A stretch of 64,000 bases of DNA from Megalonaias nervosa (GCA_016617855.1 JAECUM010096240.1:21121-85120); one strand, 5' to 3'; counted from the stretch's first letter, positions 22,595-35,512 are shown. The notes: a model not told the origin generated them from the letters alone. Numbers and translations: made by a program.

Positions 22595-23295
22595 TTAAAA
22601 CTGCCATAGTGGACACCTTCATATAATGAATACCTGCCCATATAGGACAAGCTCATTATAGATATCATTAGTTAAATTCACCTAAAGTGTATTTAATCAC
22701 TATATAAAGGTAATATGGCCACAAGAGACTTATGTTTATGATATCTTGAGTATCAAGTGGTTTCACTATGATAACAGCACTTCTTTATTATAATGTTGTC
22801 CATTGAGCCATATAATAGAGTTACAAAGTCTGCCATATTATGAGACCAGTGTATAATGATGTACATGATTTTACTACTGAATAATGAAATGGTATCCATT
22901 TCTAACAGGAACTATATTATAATGATGGGCTTGTAGTGAGGGGGTGCTATAACAGGAACCATGTTTTAATGAAGGGTCTAATAGCAAGGGGTTGCTGTAA
23001 CAGGAACCATGTTATTATGAAGGGCTTTATGGTGAGAGATTGCTGTAACAGGAATCCTGGTATAATGAAGAGTTTTATTGTGAGGGAATAGTGTAGTCAG
23101 AACCCAGGTATAATGAATGTCCTAATAGTGAGGGAGGGCTGTAACAGGAACCATGTCATAATGAAGGGCAGTATAGTGAGGGAGTGCTGTAACAGGAACC
23201 ATGTCATAATGAAGGGCATTATAGCGAGGGAGCACTGTAACAGGAACCATGTCATAATGAAGGGCAGTATAGCAAGGGAGTGCTGTAACTAGGAT
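22595..23295. repeat. degenerate 48-bp tandem repeat
   Basis: From about 22900 the unit TGCTGTAACAGGAACCATGT, CATAATGAAGGGCAGTATAG, TGAGGGAG recurs about eight times. The left part (22600-22900) contains looser versions such as CATATAATGAATACC. The vocabulary resembles the ends of pogo-like elements. Confidence 0.75.
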
Positions 23296-23299
23296 TGAA

Positions 23300-24499
23300 A
23301 TGATTCATCGATGCATCAGTACTTTTGACATACCAATAAATATATGGATACTTGGTGGAGAATTGATAGAATATTATACTTATCCTATTGAAGTTACTTT
23401 GATATTTAGTAGTCATTAATAATTATTAGTCATTATCTTTTTATTCTTTAAACTGAGAATTCATCTAAGACAGGCACAACACCCACTTGCCATCTACATA
23501 TTAGCACAAGGTGATGTGGTTCATAATGGCCCCCTCCCCCTTGCCAATTCCGTGCTAGTTATCTTGTCTTAATTGCATATTCAGCATTAAGGAGACATCT
23601 TAAATGTGGTCCTCATGTATAATGACATACTTTACTCATCATTTAATAAGCAGCTTTATGTGAAGTTACTCTGTTGATTCCTATCTTGTCTGCTTGGGTC
23701 TAGTTTGATTTCTACGCTTCTGGTGTGTCATGCAGTGAAATACGTTTCACTGAAGTCTGGGTGGTGGTTATGGTTTGTTCCAGTCCATGATAAACAATAA
23801 CCACCAATCAGAACTTAATGTAGATTATTCCCAGCATGACACTCATGATGTACTGGCAAAGCAACAGAGAAACTTCGTGCAAAATAGTTATTAAATGATC
23901 TCTAAAGTACTTAGATCGAACATGGGAAGCAAATTTGGAATTTGCTGAAATATCTAATCAGTGACTGAACTTGTCAATGAGATAAATAAAATTAGCATAT
24001 TTCAAACCAGATGAGTTTGTCACCTTGTGTAAATCTTTTATATTTTTTTAATGAAGGGGAGTGGGTGTTGTCAGTAGTTTTTCTTCTTCACTAACAAAAA
24101 CAAGTGCCTGTGGTAAAGTAAGGGAGGCAACTACCCAAAGACCAAAGATTTATTTCAATGTTCATATCTAAATGGAATCTTTAAAAACAATTATAGCATG
24201 AGAGTAAAAGACAAGATTTAGATTCTTCACCATTTGAATTCTATTAATGTTTAAAAATTTCATTACTTCTAACGAATGTTTCTTTTTTCAGTATTCTAGC
24301 ATTACAATTCATTGATTGTAGATGTAAATTTTTTCAGACCTGCTTTGTTAGAATTGTTGAGCACATCTGTACATCTATCCACACTCTAGATTAATGTCAG
24401 TGTGAAAGGTTTTTACTTTCTAGTTCAAAAATGTTGGGCTCAGTGAAAAAGGGTGTTTCTTGTTTTCATGAGTAATATAAAGTAAAAATCAAATTATTG
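23300..24499 (+). other. TRAF7 intron, no feature recognised
   Basis: AT-rich sequence with no open frame of note and no repeat identified. Confidence 0.4.
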
Positions 24500-24713
24500 C
24501 CATATATGCTCTCTTATAAGTAGAGTCCAACTGCAAACTGCACAGACCCAGATCTGCTGTTGCATAGTGCGCCAGCAGAGTTGGGTCTCTGCAGTTTGGA
24601 TGGAGTAATCAGTAAAACAAACAACATGGACCTTGATCTGCCAGTGCATTAAGCAATGGTAGATCAGGATTTTTGTTGTTTGTTTTGTTAGACTCAACCT
24701 ATGTTATATATGG
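24500..24713. mobile_element. two-hairpin MITE, copy 2
   Basis: Same layout as 21612-21815: CCATATATGCTCTCTTATAAG end, ACTGCACAGACCCAGATCTG hairpin, AACAAACAACATGGACC with GTTGTTTGTTTTG, and TTATATATGG end. The flanking TA is lost on both sides. Confidence 0.8.
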
Positions 24714-25250
24714 TTCTAGTCACCTTTACTATTGTAAAGTACAAATATTAAAAGAGATGATATGGTTTTATCAGTGCCTTTAATACTGGTTATGATTTAA
24801 ATGATGATTAGAATACAATTATGAACCATTTTAAAGCACATAAAATGGGGCTTTAAGAAATACTCATGGTTGGCAGTAGAATTTCCCCAAGTACTCATCA
24901 AATTTTCAATAGAAAAATACTGACATTTACAATTTGTAGTGTACCAGAAAAGCGCTGCACTATGGAATTTTTCATTCTGGATCTGGTTCCTATTCAGCTT
25001 AATTATTATCATTAATTGTTACTTTCTTTCATTATTTCCCTCTTTGTCTGAAAGTTTGTTTTCAAACTAGTACAAGTTTGATTTGCTAAATTAGTCATTT
25101 CTTCTTATTCCTTCATGAAGAATTTAATTCCACTACTTTGTAACAGTATTTAAATGACGTTGAAAATGTTACACCAGTGGGCGTCGGTGACTTGACTTCA
25201 GGGTAAAATTTCCTCACAATAGCACAAGCCCCATAATTTTGAATTGGAGT

Positions 25251-25433
25251 TGTGGCACTTCAGTTGGTAGTTCATCGGACTCATAATTCAAGGGTTGTGG
25301 GTTTGATACCCACCCAGGTCAGCCCATGTTGGCTGCCTCATTGTGACCTTTGGGGGAAAGGCACTTTGCTCCCATTTCCTGTGCAAGATATAGCCTGTAG
25401 TGTGTCAAAAGTGCCATTAAAATGAACAAAAAC
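25251..25433 (+). mobile_element. tRNA-derived SINE, family C
   Basis: The head GCACTTCAGTTGGTAGTTCA and the B box GTGGGTTTGATACCC suggest a tRNA-derived promoter. The body continues with GGCACTTTGCTCCC and a 3' GCCATTAAAATGAAC. It is a single copy here, and no clear target duplication was seen. Confidence 0.65.
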
Positions 25434-25439
25434 CCATGA

Positions 25440-26340
25440 TAATGCTACATATGTTGTCTTTATTAAAGTTAATCACCACCTGAGAATTGTTTTTTATATA
25501 CTACTGGCCACATTTTGAGCAAACACTAGTGTGAACATAAAGTGACAGCAACAATATGTATTTTAATTCAAATCAGTTTGCAGTTTTCTTTTTCAGTGTT
25601 TTCAGATATGTGCTTGAGACATCCATTTTTCATACATTTAAATGGATTAGTCATAATTTTAACACCAAGTTGAACTTGTAAAGATCCTGCTATTCAATCT
25701 GAGTGTTTATCCTCCATTGTAACTTGATACCACCTAAATAGTATTTTATCATTTTACAGGCAGCATAGAATCGCTGTTGGTATCTTCTTGATGATGTGCT
25801 AAATGTCAGTTTATTCATTCAAAATGATAGAATACAGAATTTTGTAGATAAAAGTAAGCTACATATTTTATGGGAGAATTGATTGACATTTATGATCCCT
25901 TATTTCAGAACCAGATCTAGAAAACTTTCATATTTTCCAACTTGATCATTGGACAAGTAAAAATAATTTTACTTGCTGAGCAACAAAATCAAATCGTTGG
26001 TACTGACAATGTGCTTTTTATGGGTTATTATCAACGCACTTTATAATAGACTAGTTGTTACTCCAGTACAGGAATATTCAGTTTCCTCTTGGGCACATAT
26101 GATATAAGTGATTTTTAAAATTCTATGATGTAAATTAACAGATAAAACCATATCATGAGTGGGATCTGGACCGCTGGCTGTATTCTTCTCACCCCTGCTC
26201 TTGTGTCATGATTTGATAATCAGACTGGCCCTCCTTGACTTATTTTGGTTTTGCTGCAGTTAAAATGTAGCAGAAGGCAAGACAGCAGACATGGTGGCAG
26301 TTCTTTTGTTTATTCATCCATCCATTTAAATTGATGACAT
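25440..26340 (+). other. TRAF7 intron, no feature recognised
   Basis: AT-rich with short chance ORFs only. Confidence 0.4.
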
Positions 26341-26344
26341 GAAA

Positions 26345-26775
26345 TATGGGCGAGATTTATGCATGTTAATGAAATGATTTTGCATCTGATTGGCTGAGTT
26401 TGTTACCTTTTTGGAGGCCATTTTTATGATCTGACTTTGATCAAAGTTAGAATATATATGCTTATATACTCATGATCTTGGACAGTTTAAAAATGAGTGA
26501 GTTGCATGCATATTAATGAGATCACCTTGCATCTAATTGGCTGAGCTTGTTGTTTGCATCTGATTGGCTGAGATTGTTGCTGCATCAGGTTTGATCAGAC
26601 TTGGAATATGGGCTTATATCTTCAAGCTCTTGGACGAGTTCAGTGCATTTTGATGAGGTAATACTGCATTTTCTAAGTTGAGTTTGTTTCAGTCTCGAGT
26701 CTTTGTTTCTTATTCAGTTTGGATCAGTCTCGGAATATGAGCTTACATTATCAAATTCTCTAATGAGTTCACTGA
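26345..26775. repeat. degenerate tandem repeat
   Basis: Phrases such as GCATCTGATTGGCTGAG, TTGATCAGACTTGGAATATG and GAGTTCAGTGCATTTTGATG recur three to four times with indels. Confidence 0.55.
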
Positions 26776-27269
26776 CGAACAAGATCCATACACAGGATTG
26801 TGAAAATCCCACTAAAATGGCAGATGTTATGTCAAAAATATCAATATTTGCAGGCATATTGATGCCAAAATAAGGACTGGGCACACATTTTCATGAATCA
26901 TACACGTTCTATTTCCAAGAGATGTTGAAATTACACTGTACCCATTTTGCTGTTGTACAGTGTTGAAATTACCCATTTTGCTTCTGTACAGTGTTGCGAT
27001 AGTTGACAGGTGAATTACATCATTGGTTCCTGTGCATAACAAGATGAATTCTGATTTGGTATTGTAAGTCTTTCAGTCAGATTGTTTTATTGGTACTGTA
27101 ATTACTCTGATACTTAATTACTTATCAAGTTATATTGTGGTACAATCAGATAGTTGTGTTTTTCAAACTCTGTTAAGCACCATTTGACTTGCTTGAAGGG
27201 TGGTGGTAACCAAGGAATGTGAATTTGGTTGAACTAACTTTTGAGTTATCGCTACACCCTCCTGAATAG

Positions 27270-28180
27270 ATGGTCATATCAACATCTGACATCCAGTATA
27301 ATTACCACATCAGTCATCTTGGCAATCTTGTTGTGCTCTCTCATCCAGAATGAAAAGTCATATTGACATGGGATTTTCAGCAAAAGACTTCTTTTGAATT
27401 CCACTTTGTCCTAAATAAAAATGATGATGATCTCAGGTCCATTATGGCCACAACAGCAGCCATCTTCAAAATCATGTTATCACTACTCTTCCTGTATGGA
27501 AAGTCATATTGACATGGTGTTTTCACAAGAAGACTTTTTATGGTGTCTAGTTAGTCCTAAATGAAAATGGTGCTCATCTGATATCTGTTATGGCCACCCT
27601 AAATACCATCTTGAAAATCTTGCTATCACTATTCTTGTATGAATAGTGATATAAGCATGGAATTTTCACTTAAAGACTTCTTATAACGTTGTTTTTTATA
27701 TCCTAAATTAAAATTTCCAGTATGTGTTCAGGTTTTCAGTACTGCTTTTAAATGGAAAGTCATTTTGACAATAGTGTTTCATCAGTAGAGTCTTATGGTG
27801 TATGGTTGTTCCTCAATGAAAATGACTAACCCTCAGTATGACCGCCATGGTGGCTATCTTGAAAATATTGTTATTTTGACTCCTCTCAAATGGAGTGTAT
27901 CAACATGGTGTTTTCACCAATAGACATCTTATGATACATAGTTGGTCCTGAATGAAAATGATGCCAGTTATACATCCAATATGGCTGCCACAATGGCTGT
28001 CTTGAAAAGCTTGTTGTCACTACCCCACACCCCAAGAATGGATGATCATTGTGACATGGGGTTTTTGCCAAAAGCCTTCTAATGATGTCTGCTTTGTCCT
28101 AAATGAAAATGGTTCCAGTCTGATATCCAATATGTCCACCACAGCATCTAATTTGAAAATCTTGTTATTGCTGAAGAATA
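27270..28180. repeat. long degenerate tandem repeat, about 110-150 bp period
   Basis: About six units share GACATGGTGTTTTCA, then an AGACTTCTTATG block, TAGTCCTAAATGAAAATG, a TATGGCCACC block and ATCTTGAAAATCTTG. Core starts are near 27366, 27510, 27654, 27766, 27902 and 28050. Confidence 0.75.
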
Positions 28181-28189
28181 TCAGACATT

Positions 28190-29640
28190 GTTCAAACACT
28201 CAACCATTAAAAGGAAGAAATGGTCTTGTTTTGAATTCCTGGACATTCTTTTTGCCCAGTAGAGCATCAGTCACTTCAAGGGACTCTTGTTTAGACTGTC
28301 CAGGTGGTAAAGTGCAAAGATATTACCAACTTAATCTCATCTGGATCAAGTTGATTGTTAAGTTGTGCTTGGGGCTCAGACTTCAGACAAGTCACAACAT
28401 GTGAAAATTTTGCTGTTATAACAGACTGGCTTGACCATGTGGCAGTTACACAGCATAATGAATTTTTTTTTTATATATGATGAAGATGAAGATACATGTC
28501 TTAGCTGTATTTGTGTTTATTTCAACTATGTGTCTCAGTACTTTCACCCTTAAATCATTTTGTGTTTGTAACCCCTACTCCAATCTAGCGCTAATGCAGA
28601 ATATCAGCATATATACTACCATCAGTATATATACTTTTAAAATAAAATCATATTTGGTGTTTGTGATGGATGATCAGGTAGCAGTACTACCTTAAAATCT
28701 GAAGGAGAAAAATATCCTTAATGAACAGAAGCCAAATTTATCGATGTATATCTCATCAAATATCTGAGATATTGAAAATCTGAGCTTGATTCAGATTTCC
28801 CAGGTCACAAATATGTAGCATAATAAATTTCAGCCTCATATCTATATAAGAAAAAAGTTGCAAGCATTTGAAAGCCCTCTTTTGTAAGCCAATGAATTTG
28901 CAAATGAAAAAAACTATACTACCCTCCCCATTTCATTTGGCAATTTTTTTAATTGTTTTTTTTTTTTTTTACTGACCTTTTGCATACAGTTATCATTTAC
29001 ATTAATGTACACCTGGAAAAAATTTCATGGTAATAGGAGATGGTCACACAGGAAGATTTTTGGATTTTGGGTGATTTGATATGGAATGGCCCAAAAGTCA
29101 GCTTGCCGCAGCTGACTGAAAAACTGAACTTTACGTTGTGAAATTTCAGCTTACCCCAAAATATAATAACATAATATGACAACAAAAGTTTTAAAATAAA
29201 GTAAATAAAAATATGGGTTGTATTCTTAAAATTGTTTAATTTTTTTTAACAGATAAAACAACTTATTTTCTTTCCTTTTTCTCTATATTAAAAACTTGTG
29301 CCAATAATTAACATTAATCCAATATATACTGTATGTAGACAAGTTGGATTTAGTCTTGTCTTTTTATGGCACAGAAACAAAAGTATGTTATTTAGTGCTG
29401 AGTCAGTTGGAGTAAAATTCCTTGCCTAAGGACACACTATGATAGTAACATCCTAAATACAGGCTCTCAGAAAAGCCAATTATTCATATTCCTAGCAGAT
29501 TATATGATCAAGAGAGGTTAGTTAAAACTGATGACATTGAAATTTCAATGATTATTTTCTATGGGGAAGTTCTTCGAAAAATTTGTTAACACGATCCCGA
29601 TTATATCAGGATGTTATTCTTTGGACCCTGATATAATGGG
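28190..29640 (+). other. TRAF7 intron, no feature recognised
   Basis: AT-rich. Contains a T13-type homopolymer near 28960 and only chance ORFs. Confidence 0.4.
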
Positions 29641-29647
29641 TTTTACC

Positions 29648-29650
29648 TAT

Positions 29651-29724
<74 letters not shown>

Positions 29725-29737
29725 TTATATATATATA

Positions 29738-29799
<62 letters not shown>
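29648..29799. repeat. (TA)n microsatellite, about 150 bp
   Basis: Two long TA runs separated by AGTTTTATATAT and a TTTATAT interruption. The Ile-Tyr ORF on the minus strand is an artefact of this. Confidence 0.97.
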
Positions 29800-29802
<3 letters not shown>

Positions 29803-30435
29803 TTACAGTGAATTGGTTCTGGCTGGTTTCTGTAATACATGGATTAAACATATAAAAATACTGTTTTTCTTTTCCTCAATTTTTTTTGTACTTGTAGAAT
29901 CAGTTTGTTGTTTCACCCTTAAAGTGTATATAGACTTACATGGCATTACAAGATGAAGTAATGTTTGCATTCAGCATAATTTGTGGGTCTGGTACCTCAA
30001 CCCTTGGGTTAAACTTTGAAACCATTGAGATCCCCACCTTGTAAGTATTATAAACACTTTTTGTACATCAAAGCTTAATCCATTGATGCAGCTAGTATGG
30101 TCTCTGGATCTCTCATTACCCACTTGGAGATTTGCCCCTATCTTATTAGTTAGAAATTGTTCATAACCTGATTCTAAAGGAATATATGTATTACAAAAGG
30201 AAGTCTTCAGTTATAGTAACCAACAGAAAGGCATTAGGCTATGGCAAGTAAAAAAAGGCATGACCCTGTAGTGTATTATAGCATGGAATTTGTAGGTAAA
30301 AGTCTGAGAGAATGTATATAGTCAGCATTTCTGATTAGACAATGTATTATCTAGGTTAATGAATGTAGATAACTAATGGCACATTTTTCCAGGAGTTGCG
30401 GATGGGTGGGGGTGGGGTAGAGGCTTGGAGTACAT
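29800..30435 (+). other. TRAF7 intron, no feature recognised
   Basis: AT-rich, with a G-rich patch (GGGTGGGGGTGGGG) near 30405. Confidence 0.4.
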
Positions 30436-30439
30436 ATAC

Positions 30440-31800
30440 CATAAGCATTCCTCATAGTCTTGTTTGGACACAGAGATCTGCCTGCAGTATAAAAGGAAAA
30501 AAGAGTTGTTGTCTGGTTATGGCACTGATTTGCCTGCAGTGTAAAATGGAAAAGAAAGCTGTAGTCTTGTTATGACATTGATCTGCATGCAGTATGGAAG
30601 GAAAAGAAAGCTGTAGTCTTGTTATGACACTGATTTGCCTGCAGTGTAAAATGGAAAAGAAAGCTGTAGTCTTGTTATGACACTGATTTGCCTGCAGTGT
30701 AAAATGGAAAAGAAAGCTGTAGTCTTGTATTGACACTGATTTGCCTGCAGTGTAAAATGGAAAAGAAAGCTGTAGTCTTGTTATGACTTTGATCTGCATG
30801 CAGTATGGAAGGAAAAGAAAGCTTAGTCTTGTTATGACACTGATTTGCCTGCAGTGTAAAATGGAAAAGAAAGCTGTAGTCTTGTTATGACATTGATCTG
30901 CATGCAGTATGGAAGGAAAAGAAAGCTGTAGTCTTGTTATGACACTGATTTGCCTGCAGTGTAAAAAGGAAAAGAAAGCTGTAGTCTTGTTATGACACTG
31001 ATTTGCCTGCAGTGTAAAAAGGAAAAGAAAGCTCTAGTCTTGTTATGACACTGATCTGCATGCAGTGTAGAAGGAAAAGAAAGTTGTAGTCTTGTTATGA
31101 CACTGATCTGCATGCAGTATAGAAGGAAAAGAAAGCTGTCGTCTTGTATTGACACTGATTTGCCTGCAGTGTAAAAAGGAAAAGAAAGCTGTAGTCTTGT
31201 TATGACACAGATCTGCATGCAGTGTAGAAGGAAAAGAAAGTCGTAGTCTTGTTATGACACTGATCTGCATGCAGTATAGAAGGAAAAGAAAGCTGTAGTC
31301 CTGTATTGACACTGATTTGCCTGCAGTATGAAAAGGAAAAGAAAGCTGTACTCTTGTTATGACACTGATCTGCATGCAGTGTAGAAGGAAATGAAAGTCG
31401 TAGTCTTGTTATGACACTGATCTGCATGCAGTATAGAAGGAAAAGAAAGCCGTAGTCTGTTTTTATGACACAGATCTGCCCGCAGTGTGAAAAATAAATT
31501 CACCCTTCTTTCGACACTGTGATCTGCCTGCAGTGTAGAAGGAAAAGAAACTCATAATCATGACACTATGAACTGTAGAAAGGAAAAGAAAGTCATTTAT
31601 AGTCTTATTAGGACACTATGGTCTGCCTGCAGTGTTGAATGCAAGGAAAGTCATAGTCATGATAGGACACTATCACCTGCTGGCAGTGTGAAAAGGAAGA
31701 GAACATTTGTAATCTTGTTCGTAATGACACTGACTTGCTTGCAGTGTAAAATGGAACAGATAGTCAGTCTTCTTACGACACTGACCTGAATGCAGTTGAA
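30440..31800. repeat. 53-bp minisatellite, about 25 copies
   Basis: The unit is of the form CTGATTTGCCTGCAGTGTAA, AATGGAAAAGAAAGCTGTAG, TCTTGTTATGACA. Two variant types alternate: GATTTGCCTGCAGTGTAAAA and GATCTGCATGCAGTATAGAAG. Copies decay towards 31800. Overlapping minus-strand ORFs in three frames are by-products of the period. Confidence 0.95.
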
Positions 31801-31859
31801 AAGGAAGAAAAAGATGTGTATTTATGTCAAATCATTACAACATGATTATTTATCCAATG

Positions 31860-32995
31860 TACAGGTTAATGTGCAGAAAAATCTATGATCTGTATATATA
31901 TTTATGAGGAAAACTTTGTCTTTGGGATAACTTTGGATTAATAAGCTGGTGTGTGTGCATCTAATGGTCAGTTGAGCTTGCTCATTACGTGAAGCAGGTA
32001 AATCATGTTTTGAATCTGATTTAACACATTATGCTATAACACATTTAGCTGCAGCCTTTATACTGGTAAAGAACATCTACAAACAGTATATAAAAGACAG
32101 AGCTTAGGGCACCTATTAAACCAAATATATGTTAATCTGTCAGATAAAGAGAAAAGCACATATGTTATTTCATGAATCTGATACCAGGATCTGATGTATT
32201 TACCCACATGATGGAACCAAAATAATTGGCTTTCTTTTCTGGAGAAGAAAGATAAAAACATATGACTGTCATACAGGCTTGGTTTAATCATGTGAGGCAG
32301 AACAAGCTTTAACAGTTTATGCTTGTGTATGACTGTTAGAATCTCATCTACAATCATGTTTTTTTTCAGAGAGCAGTTATTCTCCCAAGAAATTACAAAT
32401 AATTTTGTGGGGGTTGCATTATTCCCTTGCTTTCAATGCAGGTATAAGATTTTTTTGTTCCTGGCAACAAAGCAGCAGCAGTGCTAGATAATTGTATTCA
32501 GTCAGCAATTTCTGGCATTAGCATAGCTGTTTTGCCAAAATTGTTTTATTTCAGATTAAAATTTTAAGCTTCATTGGTAAAGTGCCAAGAATTGGCTTGG
32601 TTTCAAATCAAAATTGTGCCTGTTTACTTGGGTTGCTAGGTTCATGACTGCTAACAAGATATATTCAAAAAAGAGACCTACATGTGTACTGATGAATCAT
32701 CACAGATATTGGAAGATGTTTGCAGTGAATGTAGCATTGGTGGTTTATATTTTAAGGGAAGGTGATCATAAGAATCAGAATATTTAAGGATTCTACAGCA
32801 GTACCTCATTATACAGTGCCTTGATTCTTGGCACTAATAAAAGTGTACAGCATTATACTGGTAAGTGATATGACTTTTACTGGAGAATGGAGCAAGGCTA
32901 TGCCATAGTAGGAATTATTTATGTTGGTTTACACTACCTAAAGCAAAAAATCAAGTGTAATGAATTAAATTGCAGTTATAAAACTAAATTTAGCC
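31860..32995 (+). other. TRAF7 intron, no feature recognised
   Basis: Includes one 99-codon minus-strand frame (32058-32357) without recognisable motifs. Probably chance. Confidence 0.4.
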
Positions 32996-33009
32996 AGTTT
33001 CGTGGAATC

Positions 33010-33370
33010 CCGGACAATCACACCCTTTTTATGTAAGGGGCCACTATATGGGGTGTGTGTGTGTGTTGAAAGTGAGGGGCTGCTGTATACTTAGATACAG
33101 ACATAATTGTGAGGGTCTGCTATATATTGTGCTAGGGACTTGATAGGGAGGGGTTACTGAATACTGTTCTAGGTACCAGGTAATGAGGGGCCACAGTATG
33201 CCAAGCTAGAGATCAAGTAGTAAGGCCACTGTATACTGAACTAGGGACTTAATATACTGACTAGAGACTTGATAGTGTAGGGCCACTGTATACTGAACTT
33301 GGGATTTGATAGTGAGGCACCACTGTATACAGAGCAAGGGACTTAATAGCAGTGGGACATTATTTCAGAT
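33010..33370. repeat. degenerate tandem repeat, about 40 bp
   Basis: Units of GGGACTTGATAGTGAGGGGC, CACTGTATACTGAACTA recur with heavy decay, ending about 130 bp before TRAF7 exon d. Confidence 0.65.
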
Positions 33371-33502
33371 ATTAACTTCTTTTCCTTTAAAATATTGATA
33401 TAAGCTAAAGTATATGTAAAAAAATCAGTCTCCAGTTTGATATAAAAATGACTTTTTTTCTAAAACAGATGACTGATTTTACTAAATACATTTTTTTTTC
33501 AG

Positions 33503-33595
33503 GAAATAATTGTATTTGTTGAGCCTTCCAACAAGAAGTTATTTTGTAGACTTTGTGACCGAGTTTTCAAGGATCCTGTGATAGTTTCATGTGGG
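33503..33595 (+). CDS. TRAF7: TRAF7 exon d (first half of RING finger)
   Basis: Thirty-one codons, phase 0 at both ends. The exon ends in CRLCDRVFKDPVIVSCG, which holds the first Cys pair and third Cys of the RING and matches the vertebrate stretch around VFKDPVITTCG. It is preceded by a long T tract ending CAG and followed by the donor GTGAGT. A GT/CA, CT and TA microsatellite starts within about 10 bases of the donor. Confidence 0.95.
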
Positions 33596-33601
33596 GTGAG
33601 T

Positions 33602-33655
33602 TGTATGTGTGTGTGCACACACACAGAGATATATGCATGTGTGTGTATATCTATA

Positions 33656-33688
<33 letters not shown>

Positions 33689-33692
33689 TTAT
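33602..33692. repeat. compound GT/CA, CT and TA microsatellite
   Basis: GTGTGTGTGCACACACAC followed by a CT run and a TA run, starting directly behind the donor of TRAF7 exon d. Confidence 0.9.
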
Positions 33693-34132
33693 GGTATATG
33701 AGAGATCATACATTTACATGTACCATTATATTAGACTGTAAAATGAGCTGAAATGACCGTTATTTGTAAGTTGACCATAATACAGCTGTAGAACACAAAC
33801 ATAAGAAGTGTAGAAGCTTATCTATTGGACATATCAAAACCTTATGAACATTGCTCCATGTTCAGTACCTCTGTACTTAAGTACAGATGGACATTCCAGC
33901 ATAAACCCACTCAATATGGCATGACTGTTTAACAAAGTGTCATTGTGTCAGCACAGATCAGACCTTTGGAACAAAATACATGTATGTCTTGCCTAATTTC
34001 TAATTAAAAAGAATAAAACCACTAGCAACAACAATAACTTATCTTTATTTCAACCTCTAACAGAACCTGACAAGATAAAACTTTATCATCAGATTTGAGC
34101 TGAAATGCCAGTAAGTTAGTTGTTATATATTT
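33693..34132 (+). other. TRAF7 intron, no feature recognised
   Basis: No repeat or coding signal noticed between the microsatellite and the solo LTR. Confidence 0.4.
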
Positions 34133-34137
34133 GTAGG

Positions 34138-35085
34138 TGTTACGCGTAGGCTCGTACAAAAGTAACAAAAGAAAAGAGTGAATCCAACAAGCTTTGTAAA
34201 TTTAACAAAAATGATTTATTTCCCTAGAAAACAATGTCAGAATAGGAAATAGGACTTACGGTTTGTGAATATAATCCAAAAATTAATCCTAAAATTGAAA
34301 AATATAAGTCCTATGACTAAACAGTTCTAATTGAATCCAGGTTCAGATCTCTATGAAATTCCAGTATGGAAGGCAATGATGTCAGATGAGGTCATTGTAC
34401 TGTTGGCAACAGATCCTCGATTGAATCACAGTTTATGTTTCCGTTTAGAATTCCAGAATAAATTTCCACTGAATATCTTTCTCCCAGAACTTTTGTAAAT
34501 ATGAAGCACTTGTGTAGTTTTCTAGAGAATGAAATATTAAATCCCAAAAAACAGATGAACTTCAAAAACAATCTGGCAACAACAATAAAACACCTTGAGC
34601 TCTGAGGTGTAAAAATTATGACTGGACTAATCTACTACCAATTGGCTGTTTTAAGCCTCGATTTTAGATCACATGATGGCTCACGTGACAGGCTACGTGA
34701 TTTCTAACTTGAACAGCACAATAAAAAAATGAAAACTATCATGTAGGCAAGAATAGCCCTATCTAAAAATCAAATTCTCATGCTGGAAATATATAAGAAA
34801 GAAAGGCTGTTTACAACTCGGCTAACACTTAGGCCGAAAATGACCTTGGTAATAGCCAATCATTTCTGCTTAGTGTTTAACAAAACGTCTCAACCAAGGT
34901 GAGTTAAAAATGCTGATAATGTAATACCTTTTACGTTCTATTCAGGTCAGAACAGAGACTAAATTTACTGGGAAAAATATCAAATGCAGTAAAAATTATC
35001 ATTACAATAAAATATAATGAAACAAAATAGAATAATAAAGAATTTAAAACTAACACACAAGCAACTTAATTACATATTTGTAACA
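34138..35085 (+). mobile_element. solo LTR, copy c (best preserved)
   Basis: A 948-bp element with TGTTACGCG at the left and ACATATTTGTAACA at the right, so TG...CA ends in a 6-bp inverted repeat (TGTTAC/GTAACA). It has an exact 5-bp target duplication GTAGG (34133-34137 and 35086-35090). No primer-binding site, polypurine tract or coding region is attached, so it is a solo LTR left by recombination. Its coding strand is unknown. Confidence 0.9.
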
Positions 35086-35448
35086 GTAGGAAGTCTTTTT
35101 CTTGTTCCCCAAATATATAATTTTTAAAACTTTTAGTGGCATAAAATACTGTTGTTGGCAGAAATTCTATAATGTTCTTTTCTGAAAGATTATATCATCA
35201 GTATAAACAAATAGTTTGATAGAAAACTAGTGTAGTATGGAACAATGATACAAAACTGAAGTAACAGGTAATCCGGAACTAATAACAATACATTTTTAAG
35301 GTTTTTTAAATACTGGTCATTTGGTATATCAATATTTTCTTATTTGTAAGAACTCTTTATACCTCCATTGAATGTTTTTATAATAAATTTCACAAATATC
35401 TGTTGGCCTTTGGTGAAAAAATGTCTTAAGAGTTGGAATGTCATGATC

Positions 35449-35451
<3 letters not shown>

Positions 35452-35509
<58 letters not shown>
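35452..35509. repeat. (TA)n microsatellite
   Basis: About 58 bases of uninterrupted TA. Confidence 0.97.

Positions 35510-35512
<3 letters not shown>

Noticed and set aside
28042..28404. 120-codon ORF as a gene
   Set aside because: It starts in a degenerate tandem repeat and has no recognisable domain or splice context.
29643..29840. 65-codon Ile/Tyr ORF on the minus strand
   Set aside because: It is a reading of a TA dinucleotide repeat. The same applies to the Ile/Tyr ORFs at 35329-35556.
30452..31427. Overlapping 75-115-codon minus-strand ORFs with repeated CHNKTTAFFS-like units
   Set aside because: Produced by the 53-bp minisatellite. The period is not a multiple of three and all three frames show related peptides.
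33010..33370. Exon candidates in the GGCCACTGTATACTG repeats
   Set aside because: Tandem degenerate units without splice sites or conserved frame.
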